Source: a bacterium
Lineage (GTDB): Bacteria > Electryoneota > RPQS01
DNA length: 64,000 nucleotides
Direction: 5' to 3'
Assembly: GCA_013360195.1 (NCBI GenBank)
Contig: JABWCQ010000005.1
Location: forward strand, 1-64,000
In this document: one piece after another, positions 49,748-59,110 of the stretch
How positions within the stretch are numbered: the first letter of the stretch is position 1
Layout of the letters: each line of letters starts with the position of its first letter
Translations under genes and position numbers: made by a program
Notes under the pieces: model-generated
What the model was told of the DNA's origin: nothing
The model's input: only the letters and a program-made list of their open reading frames with translations
Databases searched by the model: none

Positions 49748-52700
49748 TTACGGAGCTGGCGTGCAGTCTGCAGTAACCACCGCGTTGGCATAATTCAAGG
49801 GGAACCCTGCCGGAGCGTCATACACTTGCGGACCGGCAAGCAGGTTCGGCAGCGCCACCAACAGCGTCCAATCCGGGTCGGCGCCGTTGTCCGGGTTACC
49901 GTCGTTGTTCGGGTTGGTCGTCGTCCAGATGCTGTAGGATGCGTCTTGTGGTGCCGTGAAGTGGATTTGCAGGTGATCCGCAAAACCGCCGACGGTCACA
50001 ACATACACCGCCAGATCAACCACCGGCTCGCACGGCACCGTCAGCACTGGGCACTGCACCGTCGGCACACAAGTGACACCGTCATCGGTGATGCTGAAAC
50101 TAAAGACTCCGGCATCTGTGCTGAATGCGGTTACAAGCAGTTTATATTCAGCACCCAAAACAGAGCAGAACGTCGCTTGAGATGCAAATGCCGGCGTGGC
50201 ACAGAAATCATCATCGCTGGTGACGCACACAAGCGTGTCGCAGGTGGAACAGAATACACCAATCTCCGTATCAAAGTCGGTATCTGTTTCCGGGAAACAA
50301 AGAGAAACAGTCATCGTATTTCCAGTCCCGACAAACTTGTACCATACTGCGTTCGGATCGCTGCCGGAGTACCATGTTGCGCAGGCAGGAAGCGTCGTCT
50401 CTCCAGTCGCACCAACGGTCGTTCCGGTATATTGTTGATTCAGGTTAGGCACCAGAACTGCATCGGCACATAGATCCGAGCCCTGCAGAACTGTCGGGCA
50501 GGCCGCGCTTTCGCAAGTCTGGCCTGAGGTCCACACACCGCTCAGAGTGTTGCACACTTCGATGATTTCATTGACACACGCCGTGGTGCCGTTATCATCA
50601 TAGCAGCAACGAGCCACGGGGCACGGAGTCGATTCACAAGTCACTGTGCCGTTCCATGTTCCGCCCAGAGCGTTACACTCAAGCTGGGTGTTCGTCTCGC
50701 AGGCGCCGACACCGTTGTCAACGTAGCAGCAGCGTCCCACCGGGCACGGAATCGTCGCACAGCTGGCCGCGTCGTTCCACTGACCGTTCAACGCCGCGCA
50801 TTCAGCAGAAAGGTTGTCCACACATGCGGGAGCGCCGTTGTCAAGATAGCAGCAGCGGCCTTCCGGTGCGCAATCCACCGGTGTTGTGCACGGTGCACCG
50901 AGAGTGATGATGAGTTCAAAGTTTCCGCTGCCCGCTCCCCATCCGTCAACAACGACGTAATAGGTACGTCCCAGTTCGGAGCAGAATCTCGCGGTCGAAC
51001 GCAGGCCGGAGAAGGTACAGGTCGCATCGTCGTTTCCTGCAACGCAAGTGAAGTTTGCGCAGTCGTCCGAACAGAATACCGCAATCTGTGTATCGTAAGC
51101 AGTATAGCCTGAGCAGAGCGAAACGGTGATCGAGTCACCCGTTCCGGTGATGGTGTACCACTCGTCCGGCGCAGTATTGAATCCTTCATAAGGATCAGAC
51201 GAGCCAAGCGCACACTGAGCGCCAGGATCGTTGTCTCCAGCGCCAACGGTGTTACCACGAACTGTAGCCGGGATAGTCAACGCCACCGCTTCCGCACATG
51301 TATTTCCACCGTCGAGGAAGGTCGGACAGGGACTTGCAGCGCAAGTTGTCGTACGATCCCAGTTGCCCGCCAATTGCTGGCATTCAAACGAGCCGTTATC
51401 CACGCAATCTGCGCCGCCGTTGTAGCAGCAGCGTCCGATGTCGGTGCACGGCGTCACGTTCAGCGTGTATGCGTCACAGCCTGTCGAGCGGTCCACCATG
51501 ATATAGTAAGTGCCTGCCGCAAGCGGAACACAGTTCAAGCTCACCGTGTCTTGGAAGATATTTGCGAAGGCCACACAGTTGAAGCTGTCAGGCGGACAGG
51601 CCGTGGCAACCAGTAAACCGCGCGTAGCCGCAGCAGTCGCTATCAACTGCAGATTCCACGCGCCGTTCGTCGTTGTGGTCCAGCGATAGATATAGTCTTC
51701 ACTCCCGTCCGCGGAACCTAAACAGGTGTTCGCGAAATCATTGACGGCTCCACAGGTCGTTCCGGCGTCGCTGAACGCGTCATTCGGCGCTGCTTCGTCA
51801 TAGCACTCGCGAACAAGTACCGTTACACGCAGCGTGTCATTCGTGCGATTTTCGTCACTTGCTAAATTGCTGTAAATCGTCAGAGGATAGTCGCCAATCG
51901 CTACAGGCGCGGTTTCAGTGCCGAGGAAATCCACATCTTCCGTCTGGTTAAACGTGAGAATGCCCGTTGAACCATTGACAACTGCGCCGCCGTTAAACGA
52001 ATAAGCCACGGGGCTCGATTGTGCAATCTGTCCTTTATTCTGGAACCGGCCGACAACATTGAATACTGATCCGGGAGCAACGCGCAGCGGACTAGGTTGC
52101 ACCGCAGCAGTGCATGAAAAATCATTATCCGGACACCGGGTCACAGCCAGGTTGTAAGCATCACAACCTGTGGATCGGTCAACCATGATATAATACGTTC
52201 CCGCTGCCAGGGATAAGCAGTCGATAAACAGCGTATCCTGCGACTGATTACGTGAGGCAAGACAGTTGAAGCTGTCCGGCGGGCACGATGAAGATACTGC
52301 GAGACCACGAGTCGTTGTTGTGCCTGCCGTCAGCAAAAATCTCCATGCACCAGCCGTCGTTGTCGTCCACTGGTAAATGTAGTCTTCACTGCCGTCCGCC
52401 GTTCCCAGACAGGTGGCCGACCAATCGTTTAACGCGCCGCAGGTCGTTCCCGCGTCCGTGAATGAGTTTGATTGCGCTTCATCGTAGCAGTCACGAACCA
52501 GCACGGTCACGCGAACCGTGTCATTTGTGCGGTCTTCGTCCGTTGCCAGGTCACTCCACAATGTCAGCGTGTAATCGCCAATTGCCATCGGAGCGGTTTC
52601 TGTGCCGGCAAAGTCGTGGTCTTCAGACTGACTGGTATTCAAGATAGCTGTCGCTTCAGTCACAATCGCGCCACCGTTGAACTGATAGCTGATCGGGGAG

Positions 52701-54067
52701 GATTGCGCGTTCAAACCTGCGTTGCGGAAGCGGCCAACCACGTTGAACGCAGCACCTGGAGCCACGCGCAAAGGACTGGGCTGCAGCACCGATGAACAGG
52801 CAAAATCATCGTCCAGGAACAACTGATAGAACCAGATTGCCCGGCCCGTGTTGTCAATCACTCGACCGGCCGGTGCTCCGTTATGCAAATAGCTGACACC
52901 GTCCGTCAAAGGTCCGTCAATATGTATTGAAGAACTCGTCGAACCCGTTGCTCCATTCACCCAGTTCGTATTGTACTGCAGCTTGATCTTCCCATCCGGG
53001 TAAATGATGATCTGGAAGTTGTAGCGGTCGGTTGACTCTGAAAAGTGAGGAGTGTTCGTCCACGAAATGACAACTTTGTCGCCAAAGTCCCGCCAACGAA
53101 CTTCGTTGTCACCTGCACCACCGCACCCCGAACCCGCCGGTCCGCCGCCGTCCGGATCAAGGTCATCCCAGAAGCCTGAAATCCACGGCGTCGTATTGGT
53201 TGCGCTGATGTCAGCGTTAGTCAATGCGGTTGATCCCGTCACAAATCTGAGCTGTCCATTCGAGTTTACAAAACCCGAATTGTAGCTGCCGCCGTAAAAC
53301 GGGAAGTTCCAGCCCCACGTAATCGTAAACTGACTGTCATCTGTCGTTAGTAATTCGGTCGCCAGTGAATCGCCGCACAGTTCAATCCATGCGAACGTCG
53401 CGGTATCGCCAGCTAAATTGTCTACAAATCGGTAGCCCGAACCGTCCGGGCCGCCCGTATCGTCCAAACGTCCGCGTTCATCGCTTCCCAAACGGCTTTC
53501 ATCCAGCAATCCGCTTGCATACAGCTCTTCCTTTTCGGTTGGGCTTAGTTGTGCGCCTGCGTTCAATCTCTCAAGCAGCATGTCGTAGTAACTCGCAAGT
53601 GCCGCGTCCTGATCCTGCACCCCTGCTTGCTGTGCCTCAGCAGGGAGCATTCCCGCAGCGAGCAACTCGTTGGATTCAGCCGCACTCAGCGTCGCGCCTT
53701 CATTCCAGCGTGACAGCAACGCATCAAGGTATTCAGCTTTGGCAGCTTCACGCTGCTGTTCAATCGCTTCGGCTTCTTCAAAAAGGCCGATCGAACGGAA
53801 ATACTCAGGCGTCTTCTCATAAGACTCGGATTGAACCGCCTCGACCGTCTCACCGGCCGACTGCAAGACCTCAACCACTTCCTGACGCTTGGCCAGCAAT
53901 TCCGGATTTGTTGCGTCCTGTGCGAGCAAGGCATCAATTTCTGCCAGCATCGCCCGCGTCGCGGCCGTGCTGTTCAGCACGTTTCGGCCTGCTTCAGTGG
54001 CGACCGCCAAATAGGCCGCGCCAAGCAGGAGGCATGTCATCACAACGAGTGATAGCCACTTCTTCAT
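49748..54067 (-). CDS. Giant secreted protein with cysteine-rich modules (paralogue 1)
   Basis: A 1,439-residue exported protein; ATG 54067 follows GAGG. A signal peptide (MKKWLSLVVMTCLLLGAAYLAVA) is followed by a charged, probably helical region to residue ~200, then GYRFVDNLAGDTATFAW and a beta domain. Two ~230-residue near-identical CARDB-plus-PPC-like units follow (each with QPSPLRVAPG, NRTNDT/DRTNDT and YYIMVDRSTGCDAY). After them come four ~40-residue modules RCCYxxxGxxxCVxNxxxxCxxLxGxW..C...PC and a 100-residue end domain (CEPVVDLAVYVVTVGGFADH). It shares its N-terminal, module and end domains with the next gene. No enzyme domain or T9SS tail is visible; it probably acts at the cell surface or in the matrix. 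Confidence 0.85.
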   Translation of the reverse strand: MKKWLSLVVMTCLLLGAAYLAVATEAGRNVLNSTAATRAMLAEIDALLAQDATNPELLAKRQEVVEVLQSAGETVEAVQSESYEKTPEYFRSIGLFEEAEAIEQQREAAKAEYLDALLSRWNEGATLSAAESNELLAAGMLPAEAQQAGVQDQDAALASYYDMLLERLNAGAQLSPTEKEELYASGLLDESRLGSDERGRLDDTGGPDGSGYRFVDNLAGDTATFAWIELCGDSLATELLTTDDSQFTITWGWNFPFYGGSYNSGFVNSNGQLRFVTGSTALTNADISATNTTPWISGFWDDLDPDGGGPAGSGCGGAGDNEVRWRDFGDKVVISWTNTPHFSESTDRYNFQIIIYPDGKIKLQYNTNWVNGATGSTSSSIHIDGPLTDGVSYLHNGAPAGRVIDNTGRAIWFYQLFLDDDFACSSVLQPSPLRVAPGAAFNVVGRFRNAGLNAQSSPISYQFNGGAIVTEATAILNTSQSEDHDFAGTETAPMAIGDYTLTLWSDLATDEDRTNDTVRVTVLVRDCYDEAQSNSFTDAGTTCGALNDWSATCLGTADGSEDYIYQWTTTTAGAWRFLLTAGTTTTRGLAVSSSCPPDSFNCLASRNQSQDTLFIDCLSLAAGTYYIMVDRSTGCDAYNLAVTRCPDNDFSCTAAVQPSPLRVAPGSVFNVVGRFQNKGQIAQSSPVAYSFNGGAVVNGSTGILTFNQTEDVDFLGTETAPVAIGDYPLTIYSNLASDENRTNDTLRVTVLVRECYDEAAPNDAFSDAGTTCGAVNDFANTCLGSADGSEDYIYRWTTTTNGAWNLQLIATAAATRGLLVATACPPDSFNCVAFANIFQDTVSLNCVPLAAGTYYIMVDRSTGCDAYTLNVTPCTDIGRCCYNGGADCVDNGSFECQQLAGNWDRTTTCAASPCPTFLDGGNTCAEAVALTIPATVRGNTVGAGDNDPGAQCALGSSDPYEGFNTAPDEWYTITGTGDSITVSLCSGYTAYDTQIAVFCSDDCANFTCVAGNDDATCTFSGLRSTARFCSELGRTYYVVVDGWGAGSGNFELIITLGAPCTTPVDCAPEGRCCYLDNGAPACVDNLSAECAALNGQWNDAASCATIPCPVGRCCYVDNGVGACETNTQLECNALGGTWNGTVTCESTPCPVARCCYDDNGTTACVNEIIEVCNTLSGVWTSGQTCESAACPTVLQGSDLCADAVLVPNLNQQYTGTTVGATGETTLPACATWYSGSDPNAVWYKFVGTGNTMTVSLCFPETDTDFDTEIGVFCSTCDTLVCVTSDDDFCATPAFASQATFCSVLGAEYKLLVTAFSTDAGVFSFSITDDGVTCVPTVQCPVLTVPCEPVVDLAVYVVTVGGFADHLQIHFTAPQDASYSIWTTTNPNNDGNPDNGADPDWTLLVALPNLLAGPQVYDAPAGFPLNYANAVVTADCTPAP

Positions 54068-54174
54068 ACTTTACCTCAGGTTTTTGGGGATTATTCCCGG
54101 GACTAAAACAAATATCTTGCCAGAACTCCAACAGGGGACGCAACACCAGAGACAAGGGAGTAACTTAAACGGTT

Positions 54175-54203
54175 AATATAAGGTTGAGAGTCAAGTTTGT
54201 AAA
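54175..54203 (-). promoter_or_regulatory. Promoter-like pair before giant paralogue 1
   Basis: Minus strand: TTTACA (54203-54198), a 17-bp spacer, TATATT (54180-54175), about 108 bases from the ATG. TTGACT also occurs in the spacer, as in the paralogue's promoter, but gives a worse -10. Confidence 0.5.
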
Positions 54204-54255
54204 GCCGTTAAGCGGGGCGGGAAAATTTTTCCGACCGTTCAAACATCGACAAATG

Positions 54256-54292
54256 CAAGGCGGCCCACACGTAAAGGTGTGAGCCGCCTTGG
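54256..54292 (-). terminator. Terminator-like hairpin after giant paralogue 2
   Basis: On the minus strand AAGGCGGCTCACAC-CTTTA-GTGTGGGCCGCCTT forms a long stem with one mismatch, followed by a weak GCATTTGTC tract. It lies 44 bases after the stop of the 1,300-residue gene. Confidence 0.55.
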
Positions 54293-54335
54293 TTTAGGTC
54301 ATGGCAACCTGAGTCAGGCTGCCGTATCGAAGAGG

Positions 54336-57300
54336 CTATTGCGTAACTGACAACGTAAACGTTCCGACTTGCGAATTGTACCCGGAAACCCGGATATACA
54401 CCGGTCCCGGAGCCGACGGCGAGAATGTAATCGTCGACTGCAAGCCATTCGAAACACAATTGTCGTCGTTACAGGCGAGTTCGGTGCCACCACAAGCTGA
54501 CCAGGCAGAAATTCCTGTATCATAGTAGAAAGTGGCTTCGCAGGTAGTTGCTGTAATCGGATTCGTGTTCGGGGCATTGTACACATACCACACGTCATAC
54601 AAGTCATCAAACGTGCAAGTGGTCACGTCAACACCAATAAAGGCGCCATCCGTACTACCCTGCAACGGTACGCCGTTGAACACTTCAATCGCGTTGCCGC
54701 AATCGTCGTTCGCGGGCGGCGGCGGCGGGCACGGATCGTTTGCACAATTGGCAAACTGCGTCCAGAAGCCACCCAAATCGTTGCACTCGGCTTCGGTGAT
54801 GTCAGCGCACTGGAAGTCACCGTAGCAGCAGCGGCCAACAGGAGCCTGGAAGGGCTCGCAAACCGCCGTCACAACGTAGTTCAGGTAGTTCGAGAATCCA
54901 GCCGGGGCAACCCACGTCTGCGGTCCGGCAAGCAAGCCGGGCAGCGTGGCAACCAGCGTCCAGTCAGGATCAGCGCCGTCGTTCGGATCGCCGTCATTAT
55001 TCGGGTTGCTCGTTGACCAAATCTTATAATCGTCGTCCTGCGGAGCCGTGAAGAACAGCTCGATATGGTCAGCAATGCTGCCAACCGTAGCGGCATAAAT
55101 CGCCAGGTCAACAATCGGATCACACGGAGCGATTTCGCACGGACCGAAATCAATGACGCTCAACACATAGTCACCGTTCCAACCGGCACCCCACTCACCC
55201 GCACGGATGTAGTAGGTTCCGGCAGGCAGCGTATCGGCCACCATCGAACCGAAGTTCGCGGTCGGACGAAGCGCCGGCGGCAGCCATGCGTAGAAGTCGA
55301 GATCAGGGTTGCAGCCCCAATCGTCGTTGCACAGAATCGGGGTGCCGCAGCACTGTCCGTCTTCATAGACTTCAATGTGCGGATCGTTCGGATCGGCCAT
55401 CACAGCAATCAGACGGCATTCGGTCAATGTGAAGTAGAAGAACTGATCCGGGCTGGTAGAAACCCAAGTGCCGCAATCGTCCGTGCACGTTCCCGTGCAG
55501 GAGTTCGTTGCACCTTCGTTGGCCACGTTGGCCGTCGCGGTTCCGTTCGGAACAACCACGATTTCCAGAGCCGTACCGCAGTCGTCGTTCGGCGGCTGAA
55601 TAGCGCACGGATCGGTTTCGCAGGTCAGGAATTCATCCCACACACCGCCCAGCAATTCGCACTCACCAAAGGTGGTGTTGATACAGGAGAGACCGCCGTC
55701 ATAACAGCAGCGTCCCGTCGGCGGCACGCACGGCGTGCAATCCAACCAGGCACGATACTGGAAGTTGCCGCTGTACGGGAGCGCGCCAGCACCGAACACC
55801 GTCGGGCCAACCCACGTCCAGTACGTTCCCGGAGGCAAGCAAAGCACGGTCGTCGTGACAACTTGTCCGCAACCCGCGGCAGGACCGGCCTGACCAAGAA
55901 TGGTCAAGGCTTCGCACGGGCCGCCGATGATGAAGCCAAGCACGCCGTCGAACTCGGCGATCACCGACCACGTCACGTTTTGCGTATCAGTCAGCGTGAA
56001 TTCATACCAGTCAGTGTCACGATAGTCGAGACCTACGCAGTTGTCATAGGTAAACGAACGGCCGCAAATGGTATCGCCGCACTGAATATCCTGGAACAGG
56101 CGGGGACCGACGTTGTTGCAGCCGCCGTTGGCGTCAATCGTGTCGTTATTGCACGTATCGAATTCGGCGACTTCGAGGATATCGAATGCGCCGCAGTCGA
56201 GTTCGCACGGATTCACACACTCTGTGTTCGCGCACAGCGTGCCGTCGCCTTCATACGTACCGCCAAGAATGGCACAGTAGCTTGAAGTAACGTCCGCACA
56301 GATACCGGTGCTGTAGCAGCAAGCGCCTGTAACACACGGATCCGTCGCACAGCTCAGGCCTTCCGTCCACTCGCCGCCGAGGGCATTACACTGGGCCAGC
56401 GTGTTGTCCACACACTGCGTAGAAATGCCGTCGAAGTAACAGCAACGCGCCGCAGAACAGCCCGCTTGCGTGACTTCCAATGTATAGGCACCGCTGCCTC
56501 CGCTCCACGGCTCGACGTTCACAAAGTACGTTCCGGCATCCAATTGGAAGCACGAAATCGTAGATTGAAGCGTAAAGACTCCGTTGCACTCACTGTCATC
56601 GTTCTGCGCAAGAACGCCGGAGCAGCAAGCGCTCGTCAGATAAAGGTAAGTATCAAACGTGGATCCGCACAGCGTGAAGGTCCACAATCCGGTCGTGGGG
56701 ATGACCACTTCGTAGATATGGTCCAAACCGGTTCTAATGTTACAATCATCGCCCGCACCTACCGTCGTACCGTTCCAGACGCCTGGGGCCGTCACCGAGA
56801 AGTCGGCGCACTCGCGAACAAGCACTTGGACTCGGATGGTATCATTGGAGCGATTCTCGTCAGTCGCGAGGTCACTGTAAATCAACAGTTCATAGTCGCC
56901 GACAACGCCGGGTGCGGTTTCCGTTCCGGCCCAGTCGTGGTTTTCGGTTGCGAACTGTGCCAGTGCCGCCGTATTTTCCGTGTTGATCGGACCGCCGTTG
57001 AAGCGGTACTTCACCGGAGCGGATTCCGTCGTCGTTCCGAAGTTCGTGAACTGCGCAACGATATTAAGAACCGCGTTCGGGGAAACCTGCAGCGGAGCGG
57101 GCGAAATCAAAGAGGTCGCCGCAAAGTCATGGGTAAGACCTTGACCGAGATAGAACCAAACTGCACGGCCGTCGAGGGCGTTCGTGTAGGCAGAATCCAT
57201 GACCGTTGAACAGTGGTAATTCAAGAAGTCACCACCGGTCGTACGGTGAATTCCGATAAGTGGGCTGGAACCATTGGTATTAGCATCAGCCACAACGGCC

Positions 57301-58238
57301 TGAATCTGGCGATACTGGAACTTAATCTTGCCATCATTCCAAAGCTGAACTTGATAGTCAAGCAAATCCGTACCGTTTGTACAACACGTACCCACCGAGT
57401 CCCACGTGATGGTCACATGGTCAGCATACTGCTGATACACAACGCGGCCGCCGTCCGAGCTTGCGCCCGTGTTGGTGTTGCCGTCATCATGGTACGGTAG
57501 AATCATCGGATTAGCAAACGTCATTGACGGGCACGGATTTGACCACGACGTGTATGTAGTCACAAAGGCAATCACGCCATTTGTGGATGCATTTGCCGAG
57601 GTGTATGTCGTGCCATAAAACGGGAAATTGAATCCAAACGGTACCGACGCTGCCGCATCGTCAGAGCTCGAAATCGGCAATTCAATCGGAGCCGTTGGCT
57701 CTTCCCAAGCATAGGTAGCCGTGTCGCCGGCAAGGTTATCCACCCAACGGTAGCCGAACGGGCTCGGACCGCCCTGATCGTCAAGGCGATTCTCATACCG
57801 GACTTCCGTCACTTGCATTGCCCAATACGCTTCAAGCATTTGCTTGTCGGCAAGGCTCAAATCACGGCCAGCCTCAAGTGCTTCAAGGGCGGCGGCAATG
57901 CGGTCCTTGTTGAACGGGCTTTCCTGAACCACAGCTTCCTGAACCACAGGTGCTTCAGTTGCCGGAGCCTCATAGCCCGCCGGAGCCTGCGGGGAAAGCA
58001 GGTCCTGCACAGCGCCTCTGTCGAGGCCGAGCTTCACATTAAGTTCTGCCTTCTTGGCGGCGAGTTCTGGCGTCTCTCCATACTTGAGCATCGACTGCTC
58101 AACTTGGAGAAGCTCCATTTTCGCACGATCGCGTTCCGTCATTTGCTTGTTTCGGCCAGTCTGCTTTGCCACTGCAAAGCCGATCATGCCACAACACAAG
58201 ATGCCGGTCACTACATACATGAGCCATTTCTTGGTCAT
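54336..58238 (-). CDS. Giant secreted protein with cysteine-rich modules (paralogue 2)
   Basis: A 1,300-residue exported protein; ATG 58238 follows GAGG by eight bases. The signal (MYVVTGILCCGMIGFAVA) is followed by a helical, charged stretch and GYRWVDNLAGDTATYAWEE, the same junction as paralogue 1. The beta domain, one CARDB-like unit (ISPAPLQVSPNAVLNIVAQF), PPC-like units (GDDCNIRTGLDHIYEVVIP; ACPPP..NDDCGNAIEVF) and four to five RCCY.../ACCY...C..PC modules follow. The end domain of paralogue 1 (CDPIVDLAIYAATVGSIADH) here lies before a last module and a PPC-like tail. Domain shuffling between the two genes is therefore visible. Function unknown; extracellular adhesion or coat is a guess. 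Confidence 0.85.
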   Translation of the reverse strand: MTKKWLMYVVTGILCCGMIGFAVAKQTGRNKQMTERDRAKMELLQVEQSMLKYGETPELAAKKAELNVKLGLDRGAVQDLLSPQAPAGYEAPATEAPVVQEAVVQESPFNKDRIAAALEALEAGRDLSLADKQMLEAYWAMQVTEVRYENRLDDQGGPSPFGYRWVDNLAGDTATYAWEEPTAPIELPISSSDDAAASVPFGFNFPFYGTTYTSANASTNGVIAFVTTYTSWSNPCPSMTFANPMILPYHDDGNTNTGASSDGGRVVYQQYADHVTITWDSVGTCCTNGTDLLDYQVQLWNDGKIKFQYRQIQAVVADANTNGSSPLIGIHRTTGGDFLNYHCSTVMDSAYTNALDGRAVWFYLGQGLTHDFAATSLISPAPLQVSPNAVLNIVAQFTNFGTTTESAPVKYRFNGGPINTENTAALAQFATENHDWAGTETAPGVVGDYELLIYSDLATDENRSNDTIRVQVLVRECADFSVTAPGVWNGTTVGAGDDCNIRTGLDHIYEVVIPTTGLWTFTLCGSTFDTYLYLTSACCSGVLAQNDDSECNGVFTLQSTISCFQLDAGTYFVNVEPWSGGSGAYTLEVTQAGCSAARCCYFDGISTQCVDNTLAQCNALGGEWTEGLSCATDPCVTGACCYSTGICADVTSSYCAILGGTYEGDGTLCANTECVNPCELDCGAFDILEVAEFDTCNNDTIDANGGCNNVGPRLFQDIQCGDTICGRSFTYDNCVGLDYRDTDWYEFTLTDTQNVTWSVIAEFDGVLGFIIGGPCEALTILGQAGPAAGCGQVVTTTVLCLPPGTYWTWVGPTVFGAGALPYSGNFQYRAWLDCTPCVPPTGRCCYDGGLSCINTTFGECELLGGVWDEFLTCETDPCAIQPPNDDCGTALEIVVVPNGTATANVANEGATNSCTGTCTDDCGTWVSTSPDQFFYFTLTECRLIAVMADPNDPHIEVYEDGQCCGTPILCNDDWGCNPDLDFYAWLPPALRPTANFGSMVADTLPAGTYYIRAGEWGAGWNGDYVLSVIDFGPCEIAPCDPIVDLAIYAATVGSIADHIELFFTAPQDDDYKIWSTSNPNNDGDPNDGADPDWTLVATLPGLLAGPQTWVAPAGFSNYLNYVVTAVCEPFQAPVGRCCYGDFQCADITEAECNDLGGFWTQFANCANDPCPPPPPANDDCGNAIEVFNGVPLQGSTDGAFIGVDVTTCTFDDLYDVWYVYNAPNTNPITATTCEATFYYDTGISAWSACGGTELACNDDNCVSNGLQSTITFSPSAPGPVYIRVSGYNSQVGTFTLSVTQ

Positions 58239-58314
58239 CTTCTCTACCTCACTGCTAAGGGTTTTGGGTCTGGGGTCTGGGACCCGATTTGCACGTACTC
58301 ACAAATACCTTGCA

Positions 58315-58337
58315 CAACTGGTGGGGTTCACCAGTTT
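58315..58337 (-). repeat. 8-bp hairpin in the 5' leader of giant paralogue 2
   Basis: On the minus strand AACTGGTG-AACCC-CACCAGTT pairs perfectly, shortly after the predicted transcription start. It may protect the long mRNA's 5' end; no U-run follows. Confidence 0.45.
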
Positions 58338-58349
58338 CTAAGTTGGATA

Positions 58350-58378
58350 AATATAGTTGCGAACAAGCAGGGAGTCAA
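58350..58378 (-). promoter_or_regulatory. Promoter of giant paralogue 2
   Basis: Minus strand: TTGACT (58378-58373), a 17-bp spacer, TATATT (58355-58350). The 5' leader would be about 105 nt. Confidence 0.7.
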
Positions 58379-58602
58379 TACAAACTGGTTCAAATAAACA
58401 CATTGTCAGTCTCGGTTAATCAAATCGCAAATTCTTATTTATTAGCATCTAAAAGTATTTATCGATATGTCGTTAATCTTCAACAAATTTCTTAACAGCA
58501 TACAGCGAATAAACTTAGTAGCTATTCACCAAACTCCTATACGAAGTGTGAAAAATCTTATCCTCTTCTCTTCTTTACAAAAGTGACCCACTGACCAAAA
58601 TA
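58379..58602. other. AT-rich intergenic stretch, no gene seen
   Basis: About 220 AT-rich bases between the promoter of giant paralogue 2 and the terminator of the receiver operon. No ORF with a ribosome-binding site and no repeat was found; it probably acts only as upstream promoter DNA. Confidence 0.4.
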
Positions 58603-58628
58603 AAAAGCCGGCTGAATTGCCGGCTTTT
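58603..58628 (-). terminator. Intrinsic terminator of the XRE-CheW-HDOD-receiver operon
   Basis: On the minus strand AAAAGCCGGC-AATTCA-GCCGGCTTTT is followed by TATTTTGG, 43 bases after the receiver stop codon. Confidence 0.85.
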
Positions 58629-58670
58629 CATCACTATCCTGTTTCAAAAAGGGTCAGAATTATTGAGAAA

Positions 58671-59099
58671 TCACTGAGCTGTCGCAGCTTGCTTCAAAGC
58701 ACGAAAATACTCTCTTGAAAACAGATTCAAGTCATTCCCTGTTGGTGAAAAATCCTTGGACAGAATCGCATTTGCCCCCAAAGACCGCAGTTCATCCTGT
58801 ACCGACGGTTGATCCAATATCGGTAGTCCCGTCACCACCACGACTCCCGGCTTGAGATTCCGCTCCAGCATCTTCATCAGCACCGCCCGTCCGCTCATGC
58901 GCGGCATCTCAAGGTCCAAGGACACAACGTCCGGTGCGGTCTTCTGAATCGTCTCGATGCACTCGTCCCCGTCCGAAACCGCAGCCGCGACCTCGAAACC
59001 CTCTTCTTTTTCGATGAGCTGCTGCAATATCCGGCGCACAACCGGATTGTCATCCGCTATTAAAACTCGCACAGCACGTCCCCCTATCGAGGTATTCAT
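58671..59099 (-). CDS. Single-domain response regulator (CheY/CheB-receiver-like)
   Basis: A 142-residue receiver. The acidic pocket is VLIADDNPVVRR, the phosphorylation site Asp is in VVSLDLEMPRMSG, the switch region VVVVTGLPI and the conserved Lys in AILSKDFSP. The DLEMPRMSG form is usual for CheB N-terminal receivers, but no methylesterase domain follows. It is the last gene of a four-gene operon, 11 bases after HDOD. No histidine kinase is nearby, so its phosphodonor is encoded elsewhere. Confidence 0.92.
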   Translation of the reverse strand: MNTSIGGRAVRVLIADDNPVVRRILQQLIEKEEGFEVAAAVSDGDECIETIQKTAPDVVSLDLEMPRMSGRAVLMKMLERNLKPGVVVVTGLPILDQPSVQDELRSLGANAILSKDFSPTGNDLNLFSREYFRALKQAATAQ

Positions 59100-59110
59100 A
59101 ATCTGAACTT

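Noticed and set aside
53365-54168. 267-codon plus-strand ORF at the N-terminal end of giant paralogue 1
   Set aside because: Arg/Pro/Gln-rich antisense frame; the minus-strand gene has a signal peptide and ribosome site.
55065-56285. 406-codon plus-strand ORF inside giant paralogue 2
   Set aside because: Antisense frame opened by the codon bias of the real gene; basic, low-complexity translation with no domain or ribosome site.
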